Part shown: positions 1 to 7,470 of the stretch, piece after piece
Numbering within the stretch: the first letter of the stretch is position 1
Layout of the letters: every line of letters begins with the position of its first letter
Origin: Rikenellaceae bacterium
GTDB taxonomy: Bacteria; Bacteroidota; Bacteroidia; Bacteroidales; Rikenellaceae
Length of the DNA stretch: 10,222 nt
Assembly (NCBI GenBank): GCA_020859875.1
Contig: JAJBVJ010000134.1
Coordinates: forward strand, 1-10,222
Direction of reading: 5' to 3'
Program-made: the position numbers and the translations under genes
The notes under the pieces: model-generated
Database searches by the model: none
Seen by the model: only the letters and a program-made list of their open reading frames with translations
Told to the model about the DNA's origin: nothing

Positions 1-400
1 GTCCGGGTGGGGCGGGGCGGGAAGCGGTGGGCGTAATCGGCCCGCCGGTACCGACGGTTACGGGCAGGGCAGGCCCGTATACGGCCGCGAAGCCTCGCAG
101 CACGCATCCATCCGGAGCGAAACGGTAAAGCCCGCCCTTCCGTCCGGGAAGAATCTTCGAAGTATCGGTTCGAGGATCAAGCCGCAGGGCGATAGGCTCG
201 CCCCGAGTCCGGGAATACCGGCCCTGCCGGGGCAGATAGTTGCGGGAGCCCGGGTTGCCCACCAGAAATTCGGCCGGGGAACGGTCGATGCGGTGGAGCA
301 AGCCTCCGGCGACCAAAAAATCACCGTCGTTTTTGACGATTCCGTCGTGGGGCGTAAAACCCTGCTGGGTAAATATGCCCGCCTTACGATCGTGGAATAG
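1..400 (+). CDS. UvrD/PcrA-type ATP-dependent DNA helicase, C-terminal end (5' partial)
   Basis: The reading frame starting at base 2 is open to the TAG at 398-400 and gives 132 residues with no start visible, so the gene enters from the left. Residues 1-78 are a low-complexity linker rich in Gly, Pro, Arg and Ser. Residues 79-132 form a compact domain containing VAHQKFGRGTV, a run of beta-strand residues, and the ending GRKTLLGKYARLTIVE. This matches the extreme C-terminus of UvrD/PcrA helicases ('RVRHxKFGEGTV...KTLLxxYAxLE'), a Tudor-like fold that in PcrA/UvrD contacts RNA polymerase. The family unwinds DNA 3'-5' in repair and at transcription-replication conflicts. The helicase motor domains are outside the window, so the assignment rests on this tail alone. 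The downstream gene encodes another DNA-repair enzyme (nth). Confidence 0.85.
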   Translation, partial: SGWGGAGSGGRNRPAGTDGYGQGRPVYGREASQHASIRSETVKPALPSGKNLRSIGSRIKPQGDRLAPSPGIPALPGQIVAGARVAHQKFGRGTVDAVEQASGDQKITVVFDDSVVGRKTLLGKYARLTIVE

Positions 401-450
401 ATTGAAATCACCGCAGCGGAAAGCCGCTCGACCGTGGCGGTATAAACGAT

Positions 451-464
451 ATTTTGTACCTTTA
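451..464 (+). promoter_or_regulatory. Possible Bacteroidetes-type promoter before nth
   Basis: The stretch ATTTTGTACCTTTA contains TACCTTTA at 457-464, one mismatch from the Bacteroidetes -7 consensus TAnnTTTG. It lies 28 bases before the nth ATG, a reasonable leader length. I see no convincing TTTG -33 element about 19-20 bases upstream, so this is a candidate only. It would separate nth transcription from the helicase, which ends at 400. Confidence 0.4.
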
Positions 465-492
465 GGAAATAAGAAAACAGTAACGGACGTTT

Positions 493-1155
493 ATGAAATT
501 ACGGGAAAGGTACGACGGAGTTATATCCTGGTTCTCGGAGAATATGCCGGTAGCGGAGTCGGAGCTTCACTATGACAATCCCTACCAACTTCTGGTATCG
601 GTTATTTTGTCGGCGCAGTGTACCGACAAGAGGGTGAATATGACCACACCCGCCCTGTTTGAAAAGTACCCGGTACCGGAACTTATGGCCCAGGCTGAGC
701 CGGAAGAGGTATACGAGTATATAAAAAGCATATCATACCCGAACAACAAGGCAAAAAACCTTGTCGGAATGGCCCGTAAATTGGTCAGTGAGTTCAATTC
801 CGTAGTTCCGGACGATGTCGGGCTCCTGCAGACACTCCCGGGGGTGGGACGAAAAACGGCGAATGTGGTGGCAGCGGTGATCTACAATAAATATGTAATG
901 CCGGTCGATACCCATGTTTTCCGCGTTTCCGCCCGTATTGGCCTGACGCGGGGAGCCAAGACCCCCCTACAAACCGAGCTCCAGCTCACCAAATATATCC
1001 CGGCAGAACTTTTGCCGTTGGCCCACCATTGGCTGATCCTTCACGGAAGGTATGTTTGTAATGCCCGCAAACCGCAGTGCGGGGAGTGCGGAATCTCCCG
1101 GTGGTGTAAATACCGGGAAAAGAGCCTCAAGGGCGAAGACACTATAAAAGATTAA
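493..1155 (+). CDS. nth: Endonuclease III (DNA glycosylase/AP lyase)
   Basis: This 220-residue protein has the usual endonuclease III length. The family removes oxidised pyrimidines from DNA and cleaves the abasic strand by beta-elimination, acting in cytoplasmic base-excision repair. The helix-hairpin-helix LPGVGRKTANVV is at residues 115-126, with the expected catalytic Lys121, and the catalytic Asp139 lies in VDTHV. The C-terminal iron-sulfur loop has Cys189, Cys196, Cys199 and Cys205 with spacing C-x6-C-x2-C-x5-C, the complete [4Fe-4S] signature. The early motif LLVSVILSAQCTDKRVN (33-49) is also typical. No Shine-Dalgarno sequence is visible before the ATG, as is common in Bacteroidetes. 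The gene sits 92 bases after the helicase and 10 bases before an S41 protease gene, so it is probably cotranscribed with the latter. Confidence 0.97.
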   Translation: MKLRERYDGVISWFSENMPVAESELHYDNPYQLLVSVILSAQCTDKRVNMTTPALFEKYPVPELMAQAEPEEVYEYIKSISYPNNKAKNLVGMARKLVSEFNSVVPDDVGLLQTLPGVGRKTANVVAAVIYNKYVMPVDTHVFRVSARIGLTRGAKTPLQTELQLTKYIPAELLPLAHHWLILHGRYVCNARKPQCGECGISRWCKYREKSLKGEDTIKD

Positions 1156-1165
1156 TACCACAGAT

Positions 1166-2704
1166 ATGAACATTAAATGGTTGGTTCCCGGATACCTGAA
1201 TCTGCTCATGGTGATAGTGTCGGTGTTGCCCGTACTCTCCTGCAACACCGACGACAATGAGGGCGGCGAACCGGGTGACAGTGCCGACAAGGTGGCAAAC
1301 GAATGGGTTTACGGTTTTATGCAGACAGATTACCTCTGGCTGGAGGATATACCCTCTTCGGTCAATACGGGACTGCGTTACGACGAATTTTTCCGGTCGC
1401 TTCTCTCCGTAAACGACGGCCGGCCCGACGAAGACCGTAAATACGGCTTCTATTCATACATAGAAAAGATAGATAAGACTCTCACGACCCGGGCCGACGA
1501 TCACCTGACCGTCTCATACGGGTTCGATTATATCATAACGCAGACCTATCTTTACGACCCGAGGGTGAGTACCGAAAATGCCTATGGGAAGATATATGCG
1601 ACGGTAGTCTCCGTAACAAAAGGATCGCCGGCCGAGACGGCAGGGCTCAAAAGGGGCGACCATATATTTAAAATAGGCGGCAGGGAGTTGACCACGGCCA
1701 ACTATCTCGATCTTCTACCTTCGCTCCATGCCTCGACCGAGACCTCTTCGGTGACCTTTACGCTGTGTGAACTGACCGAGACACAATTCAACAGAGTGAA
1801 AGAGACTATAGATGGAAATACGGTCTATGTCCCGATCGTAACCCGCGAGGAGGCATCCTCGGCAACCACACTAAAAGCGGCAAGTATCAGCGAGACCCCG
1901 GTCTATACGGCGAACATCCTTACCGAATCCACCAAAAAAGTAGGCTATCTGGTCTATAACGAATTCGAAAGAGGGGGCGACCAGGGGGTCTTCGATTCCC
2001 AGCTCATAGATGTCTTCGGGGATTTCAGCGGCAGCGGCATCGACGAACTGATACTGGATCTTCGGTATAATCCGGGAGGGTACGTCTCGAGCTGTCAGTT
2101 GCTCGCGAGCCTTATAGTTCCTGCGAGCATGACCGGAAACACGTTCCAGACGAGCGTATTCCGTAATGCTTCCCCCACCACATGGAGATACACTTCGCAG
2201 GCTAATACGGTAGGTTTGAATAAAATCTATATTATCGGTACAAGCCATTCCGCTTCTGCGAGCGAAGCTCTGCTCCATTGCCTGAGGGCATCCGGGATAG
2301 AGGTGATACATATCGGGAACCGGACGGAGGGCAAGAACGTGGGGATGACTCTCCATTCGAGCGATGAACTGCAAGGCAACCAGGCACTGGCAATCCAGGG
2401 ATACGAATACCGTGTGTGGCCGGTGACCTTCACTATCCAGGATGTAAACGGAGAAACCTATTCCCGGGACGGGATCGATCCCAAAGAAAAGGGAGGGTAT
2501 GTAATATATGAAGACTACGGGATAGATTTCCCCGAACTGGGCGACCGCAGCGAACCGCTACTGGCTGCCGCCCTTTACCATATCAATAACGGTAGTTTCC
2601 CGGCTTCGACCCGCGCCATAACCGGCGGACAGGAAATCGAGGTGGCGGGAAATATAAAAACTCTCCGAAGTCCGAAACCGTTTAAGGGAATGAGGATTGA
2701 TTGA
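1166..2704 (+). CDS. S41-family (CtpA-like) peptidase, PDZ-containing lipoprotein
   Basis: This 512-residue protein has an N-terminal hydrophobic stretch ending in the lipobox VLSC, with Cys26 as the lipidation site. The mature end CNTDDNEGGEP is acidic, resembling the lipoprotein export signals that place Bacteroidetes lipoproteins on the cell surface; surface location is inferred. A PDZ-like segment is at about 140-190 (GSPAETAGLKRGDHIFKIGG). The S41 core contains LDLRYNPGG (298-305). HSASASEALL (361-370) gives Ser364 as the likely nucleophile, and TEGKNVG supplies Lys390 as its likely partner; the 26-residue spacing is close to that in E. coli Prc (Ser430/Lys455). The family cleaves extracytoplasmic proteins near their C-termini. 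The substrate is unknown. The gene follows nth by 10 bases and ends just before a strong hairpin. Residues 200-255, between PDZ and core, are a less recognisable insertion. Confidence 0.9.
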   Translation: MNIKWLVPGYLNLLMVIVSVLPVLSCNTDDNEGGEPGDSADKVANEWVYGFMQTDYLWLEDIPSSVNTGLRYDEFFRSLLSVNDGRPDEDRKYGFYSYIEKIDKTLTTRADDHLTVSYGFDYIITQTYLYDPRVSTENAYGKIYATVVSVTKGSPAETAGLKRGDHIFKIGGRELTTANYLDLLPSLHASTETSSVTFTLCELTETQFNRVKETIDGNTVYVPIVTREEASSATTLKAASISETPVYTANILTESTKKVGYLVYNEFERGGDQGVFDSQLIDVFGDFSGSGIDELILDLRYNPGGYVSSCQLLASLIVPASMTGNTFQTSVFRNASPTTWRYTSQANTVGLNKIYIIGTSHSASASEALLHCLRASGIEVIHIGNRTEGKNVGMTLHSSDELQGNQALAIQGYEYRVWPVTFTIQDVNGETYSRDGIDPKEKGGYVIYEDYGIDFPELGDRSEPLLAAALYHINNGSFPASTRAITGGQEIEVAGNIKTLRSPKPFKGMRID

Positions 2705-2722
2705 TCGGTGAGAGTGCCGGCA

Positions 2723-2757
2723 AAAATAAAGCGTCCGACGATCGGACGCTTTATTTT
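2723..2757. terminator. Bidirectional hairpin terminator between convergent genes
   Basis: A perfect 16-bp inverted repeat (left arm 2723-2738, right arm 2742-2757) has a three-base CGA loop. The arms begin or end with A/T-rich runs (AAAATAAA / TTTATTTT) around a GC core GCGTCCGA/TCGGACGC. On either strand the RNA would be a stable stem followed by a U-rich run, the form of a bidirectional intrinsic terminator. It lies 18 bases after the S41 stop and 16 bases beyond the ppdK stop, exactly where two convergent genes would need it. Confidence 0.9.
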
Positions 2758-2773
2758 CTATCATACAACCCTG

Positions 2774-5497
2774 TTACTGTTTCAGGGCCGCATGAGCCGC
2801 CGCAAGGCGTGCGATGGGCACCCGGAAGGGTGAACATGAGACGTAGTTGAGGCCTGCGAAGTGGCAGAATTCTACCGAGCCGGGCTCGCCGCCGTGCTCT
2901 CCGCAGATGCCGCATTTGAGCTCCGGACGGGTGCCGCGGCCCTTGAAGACAGCTTCGCGGACGAGCTGGCCCACACCGTTCTGGTCGAGTATCTGGAAGG
3001 GGTCGTTCTTGAGGATACCCCGTTCGAGGTAAACCGGCAGGAACTTTCCGATGTCGTCGCGGGAGAACCCGAGTGTCATCTGTGTAAGGTCGTTGGTACC
3101 GAACGAGAAGAATTCGGCGACTTCGGCGATCTGGTTGGCTGTAACCGCAGCACGCGGAACCTCTATCATTGTGCCCACCATATATTCGATCTTGTCGTTC
3201 CTTTCGGCAAATACCTCTTCGGCTACGGCGTCGATGATGCGTTTCTGGTAGCGGAGCTCCTTGTGGTTGCCCACCAGCGGAACCATTATCTCCACATGCA
3301 CCGGTATACCCTTTTTGCGGACATTCATTGCCGCCTCGAGGATGGCGCGGGCCTGCATTTCGGTGATCTCGGGATAGGTGTTCCCGAGGCGGCAGCCGCG
3401 GTGGCCGAGCATGGGGTTCATCTCCTCGAGCGACTCCACTTTCTCCTTTATTTTATCATAGGGAACACCCATCTCGTCGGCCATTTCCCTCTGTTCCTTT
3501 TCGAAATGGGGAACGAACTCGTGAAGGGGCGGGTCCAAAAGGCGCACCGTCACCGGATAACCGTTCATCACCTCGAACAAGCCTTCGAAGTCCTCCCTCT
3601 GGATCGGAAGAAGTTTTGCCAGGGCCCTGCGCCTTCCGTTGTCGTCGTCGGCGAGGATCATTTCGCGTACCGCCTTGATTCGGTCGCCCTCGAAGAACAT
3701 ATGTTCCGTACGGCATAGGCCGATACCCTGTGCCCCGAACTGGAATGCGACCTTCGCATCGTTGGGTGTGTCGGCATTGGCGCGCACTTTAAGGTGGGCA
3801 TATTTGCTGGTAAGCTCCATCAGCTTGCCGAAGTCGCCGTCGAGCTCGGCCGCTTTGGTAGCCACCCGGCCCAGATAAACCTCGCCGGTGGTTCCGTTGA
3901 GTGAGATGTAGTCGCCTTCTTTGAGAACCTGTCCGCCCACTTCGATGGTGCGGTTGCGGTAATCGATCCGGCATTCGCCGGCACCCGATACACAGCATTT
4001 GCCCATCCCGCGGGCGACGACTGCCGCATGGGAGGTCATGCCGCCGCGCGCGGTGAGGATTCCCTCCGATACGTTCATCCCTTTGAGGTCTTCGGGAGAG
4101 GTTTCCACCCTTACCAGGATAACCTTCTTGCCATCGGCGTTCCATTTTTCAGCGTCTTCCGCAAAGAAAACGATTTGCCCGGTGGCCGCGCCCGGCGATG
4201 CGGGAAGTCCTTTGGTAAGCACCTTGGCCCCTTTCATGGCGTCGGTGTCGAAAACGGGATGGAGTAGTTCGTCGAGCTTTGCCGGTTCGCACCTCAATAC
4301 GGCCGTCTGCTCGTCGATAAGCCCTTCACAGAGCATATCCATGGCTATCTTTACCATTGCGGCTCCGGTACGTTTGCCGCTGCGCGTCTGGAGCATCCAC
4401 AATTTACCGTCCTGGATGGTGAACTCCAGATCCTGCATATCCTTGAAATAATTTTCGAGGTTCTGCTGGATGGTATTCAGTTCCTTGTAAACTTCGGGCA
4501 TGATCTCTTCGAGCGAGGGATATTTGGCCGCACGCTCCTCCTCCGAGATATTCTGGGCCACGGCCCAGCGGCGGGAACCTTCGAGGGTGATCTGTTGGGG
4601 AGTACGGATTCCGGCCACCACATCTTCGCCCTGGGCATTAACGAGGTATTCGCCGTTGAATATATCCTCTCCCGTGGCTGCGTCGCGGGTAAATGCAACT
4701 CCGGTTGCCGAGCTGTTTCCCATGTTGCCGAAGACCATTGCCTGCACGTTCACGGCGGTACCCCACTCGGCCGGTATGTTATTGAGTTTGCGGTAATAGA
4801 TTGCGCGGTCATTCATCCAGCTCTGGAATACTGCATTCACGGCTCCCCAGAGCTGTTCCCAGGCGCAGGTCGGGAAGTCTTCGCCGGTCTGTTTCTTAAC
4901 CGCCTCCTTAAACCGGGCGACCATCTCTTTGAGGTCTTCCGTGGTGAGGTCGGTGTCGTTCTGCACCCCCTTTTCTTCCTTCATCAGGTCGATAATCTCC
5001 TCGAACGGGTCGTGGTCTTCCTTGCTTTCGGGTTTCATTCCGAGCACCACATCGCCGTACATCTGTACGAAACGGCGGTAGGAGTCCCATGCAAATCGGG
5101 GATTGCCCGTGCGGTTTGCGATGGCCTCGACGGTAATATCGTTAAGCCCGAGGTTGAGGATCGTGTCCATCATTCCCGGCATGGAGGCGCGGGCCCCCGA
5201 ACGCACGGATACCAGAAGTGGGTTTGTCTGGCTGCCGAACTGGGTTCCGGTCAGCTCTTCGATCCCTTTGATCGCCTTTTCAACTTCGGGTCGGATGAGC
5301 TCTATTACCTTTTCCTTGCCGTGTTTGTAATATTCGGTACAAACTTCCGTGGTGATGGTGAATCCGGGGGGAACCGGTATTCCGATGAGGTTCATTTCGG
5401 CCAGGTTGGCGCCTTTGCCGCCCAGCAGTTCCTTCATCTTACCGTTGCCTTCGGCTTCTTTGTTCCCGAAGGTGTAGACTCTTTTTACGTTAGGCAT
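2774..5497 (-). CDS. ppdK: Pyruvate, phosphate dikinase
   Basis: PPDK interconverts PEP + AMP + PPi and pyruvate + ATP + Pi in the cytoplasm. The ATG at 5497 gives 907 residues starting MPNVKRVYTFG; an in-frame TTG 24 bases further upstream is less likely because homologues begin near this ATG. The nucleotide-binding N-terminal part includes LLGGKGANLAEM (residues 24-35) and SVRSGARASMPGMMDT (97-112). The central phosphohistidine domain has GGMTSHAAVVARG, with His490 as the carrier. The C-terminal PEP-binding TIM barrel contains GIGLCRTEHMF, SFGTNDLTQM and CGICGEHGG, with Cys865 the expected catalytic Cys, 42 residues from the end (43 in the 874-residue Clostridium enzyme). All key residues appear intact. 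In anaerobic Bacteroidales PPDK can act in PPi-linked glycolysis or gluconeogenesis; direction cannot be told from sequence. No regulatory-protein gene is adjacent. Confidence 0.97.
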   Translation of the reverse strand: MPNVKRVYTFGNKEAEGNGKMKELLGGKGANLAEMNLIGIPVPPGFTITTEVCTEYYKHGKEKVIELIRPEVEKAIKGIEELTGTQFGSQTNPLLVSVRSGARASMPGMMDTILNLGLNDITVEAIANRTGNPRFAWDSYRRFVQMYGDVVLGMKPESKEDHDPFEEIIDLMKEEKGVQNDTDLTTEDLKEMVARFKEAVKKQTGEDFPTCAWEQLWGAVNAVFQSWMNDRAIYYRKLNNIPAEWGTAVNVQAMVFGNMGNSSATGVAFTRDAATGEDIFNGEYLVNAQGEDVVAGIRTPQQITLEGSRRWAVAQNISEEERAAKYPSLEEIMPEVYKELNTIQQNLENYFKDMQDLEFTIQDGKLWMLQTRSGKRTGAAMVKIAMDMLCEGLIDEQTAVLRCEPAKLDELLHPVFDTDAMKGAKVLTKGLPASPGAATGQIVFFAEDAEKWNADGKKVILVRVETSPEDLKGMNVSEGILTARGGMTSHAAVVARGMGKCCVSGAGECRIDYRNRTIEVGGQVLKEGDYISLNGTTGEVYLGRVATKAAELDGDFGKLMELTSKYAHLKVRANADTPNDAKVAFQFGAQGIGLCRTEHMFFEGDRIKAVREMILADDDNGRRRALAKLLPIQREDFEGLFEVMNGYPVTVRLLDPPLHEFVPHFEKEQREMADEMGVPYDKIKEKVESLEEMNPMLGHRGCRLGNTYPEITEMQARAILEAAMNVRKKGIPVHVEIMVPLVGNHKELRYQKRIIDAVAEEVFAERNDKIEYMVGTMIEVPRAAVTANQIAEVAEFFSFGTNDLTQMTLGFSRDDIGKFLPVYLERGILKNDPFQILDQNGVGQLVREAVFKGRGTRPELKCGICGEHGGEPGSVEFCHFAGLNYVSCSPFRVPIARLAAAHAALKQ

Positions 5498-5687
5498 TGT
5501 GGTATGAAATTTTTGGTTCAAGATTTCGCTTTTGTCAGCCGTTTGCGAAGATAACTATTTTTAATCAAATCATTAGGGTCGCGGCTCCCTTTTACCTTCC
5601 GATGCGGGCAAGGAACCAACGGCTTCCCGTTTTGTATGGAATTTGTAACTGAACGAGGAGCGATTTAACCTTTAAAAGATCACCGAT
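5498..5687. other. Divergent intergenic region between ppdK and the small CxxC gene
   Basis: These 190 bases contain the putative ppdK promoter on the minus strand. On the plus strand there is a TTTG at 5631-5634 and a weak hairpin, GGAACC (5612-5617) with GGCTTCC (5621-5627, one bulged C), followed by CGTTTT. A GAGGAG at 5656-5661 is too far from the ATG at 5688 to serve as its ribosome-binding site. No clear TAnnTTTG box is seen before 5688. Confidence 0.4.
5546..5553 (-). promoter_or_regulatory. Possible -7 promoter box for ppdK
   Basis: Read on the minus strand this is TATCTTCG, one mismatch from the Bacteroidetes -7 consensus TAnnTTTG. It lies 48 bases before the ppdK ATG, giving a leader of about 40 bases. 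A TTTG occurs further upstream, but only about 12 bases away, closer than the usual -33 spacing. This is a weak candidate based only on the box and its position. Confidence 0.3.
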
Positions 5688-5855
5688 ATGGAAGAGAGAA
5701 AAAATAACGGGCCGGTGTGCGACCAGTGCCAACAGGATTTCAAAGAAGAGATAAAAGAACTTGTCGATAATGTAGAAAACCATTCTCAACGTGAATACGA
5801 AGAGAAGAAAGAGGAGATAGAATCCGCATTCGGCTCCGAAGGAAACAGATACTGA
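5688..5855 (+). CDS. Small charged CxxC protein, 55 aa, function unknown
   Basis: An ATG at 5688 opens a 55-residue frame ending in TGA at 5853-5855. Near the N-terminus is CDQC (residues 11-14), a single CxxC pair that could bind metal in a dimer or be redox-active. Residues 17-48 are almost entirely Glu, Lys, Asp, Gln and spaced hydrophobics, suggesting one long amphipathic or coiled-coil helix. There is no signal peptide or membrane segment, so it would be cytoplasmic. I do not recognise a family. It lies 190 bases from the divergent ppdK start and 86 bases before the amylase start, with the same orientation as the amylase. Support is its plausible composition and its filling of an otherwise empty intergenic region. 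The antisense frame across the same DNA (5592-5789) looks like a shadow. It could still be a chance ORF. Confidence 0.5.
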   Translation: MEERKNNGPVCDQCQQDFKEEIKELVDNVENHSQREYEEKKEEIESAFGSEGNRY

Positions 5856-5880
5856 AAGTCCAATTTATATAAGGGGTCTG

Positions 5881-5911
5881 CCCCGCATTGTTTGGGATAA
5901 ACACGGCGGGG
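5881..5911 (+). promoter_or_regulatory. Hairpin in the region before the amylase gene, possible weak terminator or attenuator
   Basis: CCCCGC (5881-5886) pairs with GCGGGG (5906-5911). Inside it GTTT (5890-5893) pairs with AAAC (5899-5902) around the loop GGGAT, with a 3x3 internal loop between the two stems. The sequence TATTTTCTC follows directly, giving a modest U-rich tail. The CCCC at 5881-5884 could instead pair with GGGG at 5873-5876 (loop TCTG), so two alternative structures compete. It could terminate the small upstream gene, act as a leader attenuator for the amylase, or be incidental. Confidence 0.35.
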
Positions 5912-5919
5912 TATTTTCT
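5891..5919 (+). promoter_or_regulatory. Possible promoter for the alpha-amylase gene
   Basis: TTTG at 5891-5894 and TATTTTCT at 5912-5919 resemble the Bacteroidetes -33 (TTTG) and -7 (TAnnTTTG) elements. The spacer is 17 bases, slightly short of the usual 19-20, and the -7 box is imperfect. The ATG follows 22 bases after the box. It overlaps the hairpin at 5881-5911, so at most one of these two readings may be right. Confidence 0.25.
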
Positions 5920-5941
5920 CGAATTAGTAAAGGCGCTAAAT

Positions 5942-7414
5942 ATGCAGAACGGCGTAATGATGCAGTATTTCGAGTGGAACTATCCGGCGGACGGTTCCCT
6001 CTGGACCAAACTAAAGGAGGATGCGGCACACCTGGCCGAAATCGGGATCACGGCGGTCTGGATTCCGCCGGCTACCAAAGGCCAGAACGACCAGGATGTG
6101 GGTTACGGCATTTACGACCTGTACGATCTGGGGGAGTTCGACCAGAAAGGTACGGTAAGGACGAAATACGGAACCCGGCAGCAGTTGAAGGATGCCATCG
6201 ACGAGCTCCATAAAAACGGAATTCAGGTATATCTCGACGTGGTGATGAACCATAAAGCCGCCGCCGATTATACCGAGAAATTCACCGTGGTGGAGGTCGA
6301 TCCACAGCACAGGGAGAAAGCGGTATCCGACCCTTATGAAATAGAGGGCTGGACGGGATTCAGCTTCCCCGGCAGGGGCGACGCCTACTCCCCTTTCAAA
6401 TGGCACTGGAACCACTTTTCCGGGGTCGATTACAACCAGGCCAATAAGAAAAAGGCGATCTATATGATCGTGGGCGATAACAAGGCATGGAGTACGGGTG
6501 TGGACGGCGAGAATGACAATTACGACTACCTCATGTTCTCCGATATCGACTTCAACAACCCGGAGGTGATCGACCAGATGAAAAAATGGGGCGAATGGGT
6601 AACCAGGGAACTCGATCTCGACGGGATGCGCCTCGACGCCATTAAGCATATCAACAACGACTTCATAAAGGAGTTCCTCGGTGCAATACGGGCATTCAAG
6701 GGTAAGGAACCGTTTTATGCGGTGGGGGAGTACTGGAAGTCCGATATAGGATCGCTCGACGAATACCTTGCCACGCAGGACTACAATGTCGACCTGTTCG
6801 ATGTGCCGCTCCATTATAATATGTACCAGGCTTGCCAGGACGGACATGCCTTCGATATGCGAAAGATGCTCGACGATACGCTCGTTTCGAAACATCCGGA
6901 CGTGGCCGTGACCTTTGTGGACAACCACGACTCACAGCGCGGCAGCTCGCTCCAGTCGCAGGTCAAAGACTGGTTCAAGCCGCTTGCCTACGGCCTTATC
7001 CTTTTGAACGAGAAAGGTTACCCATGTGTATTCTTCGGGGACTACTACGGAATGGGCGGTAAAAAATCCCCGCACCGCACCGTAATCGACATACTGCTCG
7101 ACACCCGTAAAAAATATGCTTACGGAGAGCAGATAAATTATGTCGACCATCCTCAGGTGGCAGGATTTCTCAGGAAAGGAGACGACGAGCATGTGGATTC
7201 GGGTCTGGTGATGCTCATTTCGATCGGCGACGACGGATATAAGGATATAGAGGTCGGGGCCGACCGCAAAGGCGAGGTGTGGCACGAAGTGACCGGAAAT
7301 ATTACCGACCAGATAACCATCGGCGAGGACGGTAAAGCCCGTTTCACCGTCCACGGCGGAAAACTGGCGGTCTGGGTCAAAAAGCCCGATGAGAAAAAGC
7401 AGCCGCAGCAGTAG
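5942..7414 (+). CDS. Cytoplasmic alpha-amylase, GH13 (subfamily 5-like)
   Basis: From the ATG at 5942 the protein has 490 residues and starts MQNGVMMQYFEWNYPADG, the standard opening of GH13_5 bacterial amylases such as E. coli AmyA. A frame extension back to a TTG at 5888 adds 18 non-conserved residues and is rejected. No signal peptide is present, so the enzyme should be cytoplasmic, hydrolysing internal alpha-1,4 bonds of glycogen-like glucans or imported maltodextrins. The four GH13 regions are present: DVVMNH (99-104); GMRLDAIKH with nucleophile Asp232; GEYW with acid/base Glu263; FVDNHD with transition-state-stabilising Asp330. The C-terminal beta-domain ends GGKLAVWVKKPDEKKQPQQ, with a short charged tail. 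It follows a small ORF and a possible hairpin leader, and lies upstream of a DUF554 gene that seems to have its own promoter. Confidence 0.95.
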   Translation: MQNGVMMQYFEWNYPADGSLWTKLKEDAAHLAEIGITAVWIPPATKGQNDQDVGYGIYDLYDLGEFDQKGTVRTKYGTRQQLKDAIDELHKNGIQVYLDVVMNHKAAADYTEKFTVVEVDPQHREKAVSDPYEIEGWTGFSFPGRGDAYSPFKWHWNHFSGVDYNQANKKKAIYMIVGDNKAWSTGVDGENDNYDYLMFSDIDFNNPEVIDQMKKWGEWVTRELDLDGMRLDAIKHINNDFIKEFLGAIRAFKGKEPFYAVGEYWKSDIGSLDEYLATQDYNVDLFDVPLHYNMYQACQDGHAFDMRKMLDDTLVSKHPDVAVTFVDNHDSQRGSSLQSQVKDWFKPLAYGLILLNEKGYPCVFFGDYYGMGGKKSPHRTVIDILLDTRKKYAYGEQINYVDHPQVAGFLRKGDDEHVDSGLVMLISIGDDGYKDIEVGADRKGEVWHEVTGNITDQITIGEDGKARFTVHGGKLAVWVKKPDEKKQPQQ

Positions 7415-7455
7415 ATCGGCCGGGGGCTGCATGGTCGAACAGAGAGACAATTTAT

Positions 7456-7463
7456 TATTTTTG
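7456..7463 (+). promoter_or_regulatory. Bacteroidetes -7 promoter box before the DUF554 gene
   Basis: TATTTTTG is an exact match to the Bacteroidetes -7 consensus TAnnTTTG. Only 7 bases (TGCCGGT) separate it from the ATG at 7471, so transcription would begin at or next to the start codon. No good TTTG -33 element is visible at the usual distance. Confidence 0.5.
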
Positions 7464-7470
7464 TGCCGGT

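Noticed and set aside
58..411. 117-residue open frame on the minus strand
   Set aside because: It is antisense to the helicase tail, which has a clear UvrD/PcrA C-terminal match.
2861..3718. 285-residue open frame on the + strand
   Set aside because: It lies fully antisense to the well-supported ppdK coding sequence, shows no recognisable motif, and is expected from GC-rich codon structure.
4595..5554. 319-residue open frame on the + strand
   Set aside because: It is antisense to the ppdK N-terminal half, with low-complexity hydrophobic/His-rich composition typical of a reverse-complement shadow.
5592..5789. 65-residue hydrophobic frame on the minus strand
   Set aside because: It overlaps the small CxxC ORF in antisense. 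Its Phe/Leu/Ile richness is what the reverse complement of Glu/Lys codons gives, and no start context supports it.
6011..6928. 305-residue open frame on the minus strand
   Set aside because: It is antisense to the amylase, whose four GH13 motifs are intact; no family is recognisable in the antisense product.
7399..7430. GCAGCC/GGCTGC stem spanning the amylase stop codon
   Set aside because: It has only six base pairs with a 20-base loop and no adjacent U-tract, so it is too weak to call a terminator.
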